The notes beneath the pieces are model-generated. The model was not told the origin of the DNA and ran no database searches. It saw only the letters and a list, made by a program, of their open reading frames with translations. Shown here in pieces: positions 1 through 5,419 of a stretch of 12,498 bases of DNA (within the stretch, counting starts at the first letter, position 1; every line of letters begins with the position of its first letter). This DNA comes from an uncultured Erysipelotrichaceae bacterium. GTDB taxonomy: Bacteria > Bacillota_I > Bacilli_A > Erysipelotrichales > Erysipelotrichaceae. The stretch spans positions 1-12,498 of the forward strand of contig CALEMD010000078.1 of assembly GCA_937902945.1 (NCBI GenBank), written 5' to 3'. Made by a program: the position numbers and the translations under genes.

Positions 1-245
1 GGATTGACAGCATGAGTTCACTTTCCATTGACCCGGTGTTGATATTTTCCTTCTCAAAGTAAATGAAAATGCCGAGGTCAAGCAGCTTTCTGACCAGTTC
101 CAGACAGTCGGTCGTATTTCTTGCAAACCGGCTAATGGACTTTGTTACGATGAAATCAATTTTCTTATTCTCACAGTCGGCAATCATGCGAAGCAGCTCC
201 GGCCGCTTTTCCTTAGCGATGAACTCATTCAGCTGTTCAGCGGCG
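1..245 (-). pseudogene. Serine recombinase fragment, truncated at its N-terminus and at the window edge
   Basis: Read on the minus strand, about positions 208 down to 1 encode an unbroken stretch of a resolvase/large serine recombinase catalytic domain. It contains KRPELLRMIADCENKKIDF, then VTKSISRFARNTTDC, then YFEKENINTG and SELMLSI. The VTKSISRFARNT block matches the conserved serine-recombinase segment that carries catalytic arginines. The N-terminal part with the nucleophilic serine (usually in a Y.R.S motif) is absent: upstream of KRPE the frame stays open but reads the antisense of the rhodanese gene, with no ATG and no recognisable homology. The C-terminal DNA-binding part lies beyond base 1. 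Such recombinases normally drive integration and excision of conjugative or transposable elements, but this copy cannot be active as it stands. It is a remnant of an element or one side of a rearrangement. The exact right boundary (209-245) is uncertain. Confidence 0.75.
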
Positions 246-520
246 ATGTTATTGCTCCTGTAGCTACATATGCAGAGTCTGAAGTTCTTTTGAACGTTCT
301 GTTCCCGAAAGATCAGACAATATTCCTGATGTGCCAGAGCGGCGGACGTGTTGCCAATCTCATGAAGATACTGAACGCTTATGGCTATGACATGACTAAG
401 ATCTACAATGTCGGCGGCATGGGACAGTATACTGATGCAGCATTTGCACCTCATACAACAGATACAATCGAATTCAAGGCAGAAGTTACTTATTCATTCG
501 AAGGACTGACAAAGAACTAA
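242..520 (+). pseudogene. Rhodanese-like sulfurtransferase, 3' part only
   Basis: The plus-strand frame ending at the TAA at 518-520 encodes the C-terminal part of a rhodanese domain. Residues read GDVIAPVATYAESEVLLNV, then FPKDQTIFLMCQSGGRVANL (codons from about 296), then KIYNVGGMGQYTDAAFAP. The loop C-Q-S-G-G-R (Cys codon at 332-334) is the active-site persulfide loop of single-domain rhodaneses, which carry sulfane sulfur to acceptors. The N-terminal half with the DVR(T) motif is missing. The frame stays open upstream to at least 182, but there it reads the antisense of the recombinase. An internal ATG at 290 has no good ribosome binding site and would give only 76 residues without the first half of the fold. 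I call it a broken gene. If the first half exists elsewhere, this is a rearrangement or assembly junction. Confidence 0.72.
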
Positions 521-540
521 ACTGTTTTGCATTCAAAGAG

Positions 541-572
541 AATCCCGCTGGAAACTGCAGTGGGATTTTTTT
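541..572 (+). terminator. Rho-independent terminator after the rhodanese fragment
   Basis: Arms 541-550 (AATCCCGCTG) and 558-567 (CAGTGGGATT) pair over 10 bp with one G-U wobble, around a 7-nt loop. They run into a T tract at 566-572. This is a strong intrinsic terminator 20 bases after the rhodanese stop. Confidence 0.9.
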
Positions 573-620
573 GTGCATGGACAGCAATTGGGGCGTATCA
601 TTCATATATACGGAGGGGCT

Positions 621-1598
621 ATGATATTTGGATTGACCTACTATGAAATATGCTTTGATTTCCTGGTGTTTTCGTTTCTTGGCTGGGTGCTTGAAGTGGT
701 TTTCCATGCACTTACAAAAGGGAAGATCATCAATAGAGGTTTTCTGAATGGTCCGGTATGTCCTGTGTACGGCTTTGGAGTGGTGGGTTTATTGATGCTG
801 CTGAACAGTCTTTCCGCTGTTCATGCTGAAGACAGCAATTTATTCTTCGTGTTTGCGGCAGGTGTGCTGTTCTGCAGTGCCATTGAACTTTTTGCTGGGT
901 GGCTTCTGGATAAACTGTTTCATATGAGGTGGTGGGATTATTCAAAAGAACCATTCAACCTTGGTGGATATATCTGTCTTCGCTTCTCGCTTCTTTGGGG
1001 AATCGGCTGTGTGATTGTCATAGATATGATCTATCCTCTAGTGAACAGAATTTCTTCTATAGGTCCTAGTCAGAATACAGGCTGGATCATCATGCTGATT
1101 CTCTATATTGTCTATCTGGTTGACTTAATAGTAACAGTTGCTGAGATAATTGGATTGAATAAGAAACTGAAAGAGATTGATACGCTGAAGAATTCATTGC
1201 GCAGAGTATCGGATCATATGACACAGGAAATTGGCACAAGAGCTTATAAAGCAGGAGAGAACATCAGTGAACAGAAGGTGCAGGCAGAATTGGCAAAAGA
1301 GAATCTGATGGAAACTGCCTCGGCATTGAAAGCAGATGCGGCATTCAGAAAACAGGATAGAAATGATCGCATGATTGCGGCTGCAGTATCCGCACAGATG
1401 CTGCAGAACGATAATCAGAAGCGCCTGGCAGATTTAAAAGCAGAGCTTGCTATGCAGGCTGAAAAGAGAGCTTCAGGAATACGCCGTATTGTGCAGGCAT
1501 TCCCAGAAATGCATTCGCATATATCCAATGAAACAATGGAGGATTTGAAGAAACGGGTGCGGGATGCAACAGACAGATGGAAAAAAAGAAAGCAGTGA
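621..1598 (+). CDS. PF06541-type (putative ABC transporter type IV, CmpB-like) membrane protein with coiled-coil tail
   Basis: A 325-residue protein. I start it at the ATG at 621 because GGAGGGG (612-618) lies just upstream; the longer frame from 573 would begin inside the terminator tail. The first 180 or so residues are hydrophobic with about five membrane segments (roughly residues 10-30, 50-63, 73-97, 117-140 and 152-180). They carry the family signatures FSFLGWVLEVVFHA, RGFLNGPVCPVYGFG and GGYICLRFSLLWG. The remaining 145 residues are charged and predicted helical or coiled-coil (repeated K/E/A/Q), ending in a basic KRKQ tail, probably cytoplasmic. Families of this kind are annotated as putative ABC transporter type IV but have no proven role, and no ATPase gene is adjacent. 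It has its own transcription context, between a terminator and the osmC promoter. Family assignment is from motif recognition; function is unknown. Confidence 0.8.
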   Translation: MIFGLTYYEICFDFLVFSFLGWVLEVVFHALTKGKIINRGFLNGPVCPVYGFGVVGLLMLLNSLSAVHAEDSNLFFVFAAGVLFCSAIELFAGWLLDKLFHMRWWDYSKEPFNLGGYICLRFSLLWGIGCVIVIDMIYPLVNRISSIGPSQNTGWIIMLILYIVYLVDLIVTVAEIIGLNKKLKEIDTLKNSLRRVSDHMTQEIGTRAYKAGENISEQKVQAELAKENLMETASALKADAAFRKQDRNDRMIAAAVSAQMLQNDNQKRLADLKAELAMQAEKRASGIRRIVQAFPEMHSHISNETMEDLKKRVRDATDRWKKRKQ

Positions 1599-1640
1599 AA
1601 ACAAGTTCTCCAACACTTGATAGCAATATCACAATAAGTA

Positions 1641-1669
1641 TTGATTTCTAATAGTTAGCATGCTAATCT
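1641..1669 (+). promoter_or_regulatory. Promoter of the osmC operon with an overlapping MarR-type palindromic operator
   Basis: A candidate -35 TTGATT (1641-1646) and -10 TAATCT (1664-1669) are 17 bp apart, and TGC directly before the -10 makes an extended -10. The perfect 12-bp palindrome TTAGCATGCTAA (1655-1666) spans the spacer and the start of the -10. Short AT-rich perfect palindromes placed so are typical MarR-family operators, and a marR gene closes this operon. Repression by occlusion and autoregulation are inferred. Confidence 0.6.
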
Positions 1670-1700
1670 TTATATATCAAAGCATAAGGAGGAGATAATA

Positions 1701-2144
1701 ATGCTTACAACGTTTAAGGCTACAGCAGTAAAAACAGCAGAAGGATTGCAGGTTAACACAGATTCACGCGGTTTCAAACTTGTTCTTGATGAACCGACAG
1801 AGATGGGCGGGACAAACACTGGAATGAATCCGGTTGAGGCAACATTATGTGCATTAGGCGCATGCCAGAGCATCGTTGCGGCTGCATTTGCACAGGCTCA
1901 GGAATTTGCATTTGAAGAAATGCACATTGAATTGGAAGGCGATTTGGATTCAGATGGATTTACAGGAGTAAATCCGAATGTAAGAAATGGTTTCTCAGAG
2001 ATCCGCTTCACAATGCATTTCAAGACTTCTGAGACACAGGAGAAAGCAGAAGCATTTGCAGACTTCATTGAAAGCAGATGCCCAGTTGGAGATATGCTGG
2101 CGAATGGAGTGAAACTTGTTCGCAGCGGTGTTGTAAGAGACTAG
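1701..2144 (+). CDS. osmC: OsmC/Ohr-family lipoyl-dependent thiol peroxidase (likely)
   Basis: A 147-residue protein, the usual size for OsmC/Ohr. The start is fixed by AAGGAGG at 1686-1692, 8 nt before the ATG. The two family cysteines are present: Cys55 in LCALGACQS on the central helix and Cys127 in ESRCPVGDML. MNPVEATLCALGAC is the classic OsmC segment, and Arg23 is a candidate for the conserved arginine that activates the peroxidatic cysteine. An extra Cys50 sits one turn before Cys55. OsmC/Ohr enzymes reduce organic hydroperoxides, and for characterised members the electrons come from lipoylated proteins recharged by dihydrolipoamide dehydrogenase. Both the lipoyl carrier and the dehydrogenase are encoded immediately downstream, which supports this role. 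It is the first gene of the operon, behind the palindrome-bearing promoter. Not every OsmC-fold protein is a proven peroxidase, so substrate range is inferred. Confidence 0.88.
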   Translation: MLTTFKATAVKTAEGLQVNTDSRGFKLVLDEPTEMGGTNTGMNPVEATLCALGACQSIVAAAFAQAQEFAFEEMHIELEGDLDSDGFTGVNPNVRNGFSEIRFTMHFKTSETQEKAEAFADFIESRCPVGDMLANGVKLVRSGVVRD

Positions 2145-2153
2145 TAAGCAAAT

Positions 2154-2182
2154 ACACCTGCCGCTCAGACGGCAGGTGTTTT
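2154..2182 (+). terminator. Intercistronic hairpin between osmC and lpd (leaky terminator or mRNA-end stabiliser)
   Basis: Arms ACACCTGCCG (2154-2163) and CGGCAGGTGT (2170-2179) pair perfectly over 10 bp with a 6-nt loop, followed by only four T (2179-2182). It begins 10 bases after the osmC stop and ends just before the lpd ribosome binding site (AAGGA, 2186-2190). The short T tract suggests partial termination, so osmC would be made in excess over lpd-lplA-marR. Confidence 0.75.
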
Positions 2183-2197
2183 AGAAAGGAAAAGAAG

Positions 2198-3871
2198 ATG
2201 ACAGCAATACAGATGCCGGCATTTCCCGGCAGCAAGCCAATCATTATCGGCAGAATCTTTGTAAAGGAGCAGGATTCTGTAACAGCCGGGCAGGATATCC
2301 TAGAAGCAGAAACAGGCAAAGGTGTAAAAGTCATTAAGGCCGCGGCTGATGGTGTTGTGGATAAGATACTCTGCGCGAAGGGCGATACCTGTATCGCAGG
2401 GACTGAACTGGTGATTGTAAAAGAAAATCAGACAGCAGAATCAAAAACAGAAGAAAAAGCAGCAGAGGCAGTAACAGAACATGCAGATATACTGATTATC
2501 GGCGGAGGACCTGGCGGCTATGTGGCCGCTATCTATGCGGCTCAGCATGGCAAATCTGTCATACTGGCAGAACGCAATGCTCTTGGCGGTACATGTCTGA
2601 ATGTCGGATGCATACCGACAAAAACACTGATCAAATCGGCAGAAGTACTGGATGAAATACGTCATGCTTCAGACTTTGGCATTGTTGCAGATACAGCAGT
2701 GCATGCAGACATGAATGCCATTATTGATCGCAAGAATAAAGTCGTAAGAAAACTGGTTGCAGGCATTTCCTATCTGATGAAGAAGAATAATATTAAAGTG
2801 ATCAGCGGGGATGCATCTCTTTCAGAAGCGCATACTGCAGTCATTGCAAGCAAAGATGCAGCTGTTACCGTCACTGCAGATGCAGTGATCATTGCGACCG
2901 GTTCGGCAACAGCAGTGCCTCGTATTCCTGGCATTGATCTTCCATGCGTCTATGACAGCACAGCAGCTCTTGATTCAAGAACTCTTCCTGCAAGCATTAC
3001 AATAATCGGCGGGGGAGTTATCGGAATGGAATTCGCGTTCCTGTACAGAAATCTTGGGGCAGAAGTAAACGTCATAGAATTCATGGACAGACTGCTTGGC
3101 AAGACGGATCTGGATGTTTCTGAAGAGGTGCATAGAATTGCTGAAAAGCGCGGAATTAAGATACATCTTTCTTCTGGAGTCGAAAAGATTCAGGAAGATG
3201 AGAATCATCAGGCCGTCATAACGTATTCAAACAATGGAACTGAACATCTGGTTGTCAGTGAGAAGGTGCTGTCTGCGGTAGGCAGAATTCCAATGATGGA
3301 AGGCATTGATGCGGAAGGTCTTAAGCTGGAACTGAATGCAAAGGGCAGAGGCATATATGTAGATTCACATATGCGTACCAATCTGGAAAAAGTATATGCA
3401 ATTGGTGATGTAACCAATATTATGCAGCTGGCCCATGCCGCAAGCTATCAGGCTGTTGTTGCAGTCAATGATATTCTAGGCATACCTGATGAGGCTGATT
3501 ATTCCTGTGTTCCTTCTGTTATATTCACAGATCCTGAAGCTGCTTCTGTCGGACTTTCACAGGAAGAGGCACAGCAGAAGGGAATGGATATAACTGTTTC
3601 AAGATTTGACTTTTCTGCCAATGGCAAAGCAGTATCACAGGGCAGTATCAGAGGCTTTGTCAAACTGATTAAAGACAATAAGAACAATCAGATTATTGGA
3701 TGTGCAATGATAGGACCGGATGCATCTGTGCTGATCAGTACAGCTGCAACCGCAATACAGAATCATCTTGATACAGATGCTTTCCTATCCGTTATTTTTC
3801 CGCATCCTACTACCGGCGAGGTACTGCATGAAGCGGCACTGGGTCTTTCAGGAAAGAGTCTGCATTCTTGA
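2198..3871 (+). CDS. lpdA: Dihydrolipoamide dehydrogenase with fused N-terminal lipoyl domain
   Basis: A 557-residue flavoprotein. The ATG at 2198 is chosen because AAGGA lies 7 nt before it and the lipoyl domain begins there; the frame open from 2078 would overlap osmC. Residues 1-75 form a lipoyl domain with the attachment lysine Lys41 in EAETGKGVKV. A flexible Ala/Glu/Lys linker follows (76-95). Then come the FAD-binding GGGPGG (102-107), the redox-active pair Cys133 and Cys138 in GGTCLNVGCIPTK, the NAD-binding IIGGGVIGMEFAF, the second FAD segment YAIGDV, and the C-terminal HPTTGEVLHEA with the catalytic His-Glu pair. The enzyme reoxidises or reduces protein-bound lipoate with NAD(H). Lipoyl-Lpd fusions are known in other Gram-positives, usually beside pyruvate or acetoin dehydrogenase genes. 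Here no E1 or E2 is present and the partners are an OsmC peroxidase and a lipoate ligase. Confidence 0.95.
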   Translation: MTAIQMPAFPGSKPIIIGRIFVKEQDSVTAGQDILEAETGKGVKVIKAAADGVVDKILCAKGDTCIAGTELVIVKENQTAESKTEEKAAEAVTEHADILIIGGGPGGYVAAIYAAQHGKSVILAERNALGGTCLNVGCIPTKTLIKSAEVLDEIRHASDFGIVADTAVHADMNAIIDRKNKVVRKLVAGISYLMKKNNIKVISGDASLSEAHTAVIASKDAAVTVTADAVIIATGSATAVPRIPGIDLPCVYDSTAALDSRTLPASITIIGGGVIGMEFAFLYRNLGAEVNVIEFMDRLLGKTDLDVSEEVHRIAEKRGIKIHLSSGVEKIQEDENHQAVITYSNNGTEHLVVSEKVLSAVGRIPMMEGIDAEGLKLELNAKGRGIYVDSHMRTNLEKVYAIGDVTNIMQLAHAASYQAVVAVNDILGIPDEADYSCVPSVIFTDPEAASVGLSQEEAQQKGMDITVSRFDFSANGKAVSQGSIRGFVKLIKDNKNNQIIGCAMIGPDASVLISTAATAIQNHLDTDAFLSVIFPHPTTGEVLHEAALGLSGKSLHS

Positions 3872-4797
3872 TAGGAACGCTTTATGAATTTGATTCGGTA
3901 AATCCATATAAAAACATAGCCATGGAATCCTTTCTTCTGCATCAATGCCACGAAGGTGTGCAGATGATTCTCTGGCAGAATCAGGACTGTGTTGTATTTG
4001 GAAGAAACCAGAATATCACTGCCGAAGCAGATGAACAGAAAATGAATGACATGCATATACTTCCGGTAAGAAGATTTTCTGGCGGCGGCGCTGTATTTCA
4101 TGATCTGGGAAATCTGAACTATACATTTCTTTGTGCGGCAGAGAATCAGAACATAGAACTATGGAAACAGATTGTTCTTGATGCTTTATGCAAAGCCGGC
4201 ATTCAGGCTGCGTATTCAGGCCGCAATGACATTGTTATCAATGACAAAAAGATTTCCGGGACCGCCTGGCTTGAAGATGGAGATCGTTTCATGTATCACG
4301 GCACATTAATGATATCGGCTGACTGTCAAAGGATGGCAGAAGTACTTACTCCCTGTGCTGAGAAATTTGAGGGAAAAGAGATTCGCTCTGTTTCAAGCAG
4401 AGTATGCAATATGTGCGATCTGCAGCCTGATATATCAGTTGATAGAATGAAGACATATTTAAAAGATTCTTTCAGCAGTCAATATCAGCCGATAGTCATT
4501 GAGAAGGATCCGGACAATGCTGAAATTGAAAGAAGGGCGGCTGAACTTGCGGACAGGACCTGGATTTATGGAGAAAGCGGGGCTTGCACGCACATTGTAA
4601 GGAAACGCATGAATCAGGAAACTGCAGAGATACGTATCCATGCGGATGGCGGAATTATACAATCCGCTGAAGTTTCGACAGATGGAATGGATGGAAGAAC
4701 AAAGGAAATGATTGAGACAGAGCTATCAGGCATACCTGATTCACCTGCAGAAATTGATTTGATACTTGAAAAGATAAAAGTGCATGAATTATACTGA
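3868..4797 (+). CDS. lplA: Lipoate-protein ligase
   Basis: A 309-residue protein that activates free lipoate with ATP and attaches it to a lysine of a lipoyl domain. The start is a TTG at 3868 that overlaps the lpd TGA stop (TTGA), with AGGAAAG at 3850-3856 as ribosome binding site. The encoded N-terminus GTLYEFDSVNPYKNIAMESF fits the family, which supports this start. Signatures are RRFSGGGAVFHDLGNLNYTF (residues 68-87), the lipoyl-AMP binding block, and NDKKISGTAW, whose Lys128 corresponds to the conserved catalytic lysine. HGTLMISAD follows. From about residue 245 there is a C-terminal accessory domain as in bacterial LplA. The overlap with lpd implies translational coupling and co-production with the lipoyl-Lpd fusion, its probable substrate. 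No lipoate synthase is in the window, so scavenged lipoate is the likely source. Confidence 0.93.
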   Translation: MIGTLYEFDSVNPYKNIAMESFLLHQCHEGVQMILWQNQDCVVFGRNQNITAEADEQKMNDMHILPVRRFSGGGAVFHDLGNLNYTFLCAAENQNIELWKQIVLDALCKAGIQAAYSGRNDIVINDKKISGTAWLEDGDRFMYHGTLMISADCQRMAEVLTPCAEKFEGKEIRSVSSRVCNMCDLQPDISVDRMKTYLKDSFSSQYQPIVIEKDPDNAEIERRAAELADRTWIYGESGACTHIVRKRMNQETAEIRIHADGGIIQSAEVSTDGMDGRTKEMIETELSGIPDSPAEIDLILEKIKVHELY

Positions 4798-4824
4798 TGG
4801 CATCTACAATAAGGGGAAATCATC

Positions 4825-5247
4825 ATGTTTGATCTGAATGACTGTGCAGCTTTCATAACCAATAAAACATCCAAGATGCTTTCAGAGCGTCTGGAAGCAA
4901 GAATGGCTGTATATCATGTGACAAGAACACAATGGCTGGCAATGTATTTTATCAGCAGAACACCGGGAATGACACAGAACGAATTGGCTGAATCTCTAGG
5001 AACAAAGGGGTCAACTGTAGTCAGCCTCCTAGACCGCATGGAAAGAGATGGCTTGATCACTAGAACAACGGTTGCTGAAGACAGAAGAGTCAGACATCTC
5101 GCATTGACTGACAATGGAAAAAAAGTATTGGTCAAACTTACAGCAGTGGCAGAAAAGTTCAAGGAAGATGCCATTAGGAATCTCAGTGAAAAGGACCTGG
5201 ATATATTCAAGTCAGTGCTTGAAACAATGATAAAGAATACGGATTGA
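4825..5247 (+). CDS. MarR-family transcriptional regulator, OhrR-like single-cysteine type
   Basis: A 140-residue winged-helix regulator; the ATG follows AAGGGG (4811-4816) by 8 nt, and the gene begins 27 bases after the lplA stop. The MarR fold is recognisable: TRTQWLAMYFI, the recognition-helix region TQNELAESLGTKGSTVVSLL, and the wing DRMERDGLITR then EDRRVRHLALTDNGK. The only cysteine is Cys7 in LNDCAAFITNKTSK on the first helix. That is close to the position of Cys15 in Bacillus subtilis OhrR, the one-cysteine sensor of organic hydroperoxides (by-eye alignment differs by about two residues before the shared Q-[WY]-L-A block). As the last gene of an operon headed by osmC, it likely represses its own operon through the palindrome at 1655-1666 and is released by oxidation. 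Redox sensing and target site are inference; the family is clear. Confidence 0.9.
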   Translation: MFDLNDCAAFITNKTSKMLSERLEARMAVYHVTRTQWLAMYFISRTPGMTQNELAESLGTKGSTVVSLLDRMERDGLITRTTVAEDRRVRHLALTDNGKKVLVKLTAVAEKFKEDAIRNLSEKDLDIFKSVLETMIKNTD

Positions 5248-5262
5248 GAAGATTCCGTATTC
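5235..5262 (+). other. Perfect hairpin spanning the marR stop codon
   Basis: GAATACGGA (5235-5243) and TCCGTATTC (5254-5262) form a 9-bp perfect stem around a 10-nt loop that holds the TGA stop (5245-5247). No T tract follows, so it is not itself a terminator. It may stabilise the mRNA end ahead of the terminator at 5293-5336. Confidence 0.5.
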
Positions 5263-5290
5263 AGCAATCAAGCAGATGGCTGCTGAGCAG

Positions 5291-5336
5291 AAAAAACCCG
5301 ATTGCAAACTGCTGAAATTCAGTTTGATCGGGTTTT
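5291..5336 (+). terminator. Bidirectional terminator closing the osmC-marR operon
   Basis: Arms 5293-5311 and 5320-5336 pair as AAAACCCGAT...AAACTG with CAGTTT...ATCGGGTTTT, broken by one small bulge, around an 8-nt loop. The plus strand ends in TTTT. The minus strand ends in six T (A run 5291-5296), so the element can also stop transcription coming from the reductase gene. Confidence 0.8.
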
Positions 5337-5369
5337 CATTTGAGCTCTTGTTTGTTAGTTCTTTGATGG

Positions 5370-5405
5370 AAAAAGGGATCCTGGCAACTTTGCCGGAATC
5401 CCTTT
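5370..5405 (-). terminator. Rho-independent terminator of the flavin reductase gene
   Basis: On the minus strand AAAGGGATTCCGGCAA pairs with TTGCCAGGATCCCTTT (5372-5405; one mismatch, one wobble) and leads into T residues (A run 5370-5374 on plus). It lies 14 bases past the reductase stop. Confidence 0.85.
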
Positions 5406-5419
5406 CAATAAGCAATGGT

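Noticed and set aside
63..263. Plus-strand 66-residue ORF at the left end
   Set aside because: It is the antisense of the recombinase fragment, Ser-rich with no ribosome binding site.
573..620. N-terminal extension of the PF06541-type gene to an ATG at 573
   Set aside because: It would start directly behind the terminator T tract without a ribosome binding site; the ATG at 621 follows GGAGGGG and begins the hydrophobic family domain.
2078..2197. Start of the Lpd frame at 2078
   Set aside because: It would overlap osmC by 67 bases and translate the intercistronic hairpin; the ATG at 2198 has a ribosome binding site and begins the lipoyl domain.
2198..4797. lpd and lplA as part of a pyruvate, acetoin or glycine-cleavage locus
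   Set aside because: No E1, E2 or gcv gene is in the window; the flanking genes are osmC and marR.
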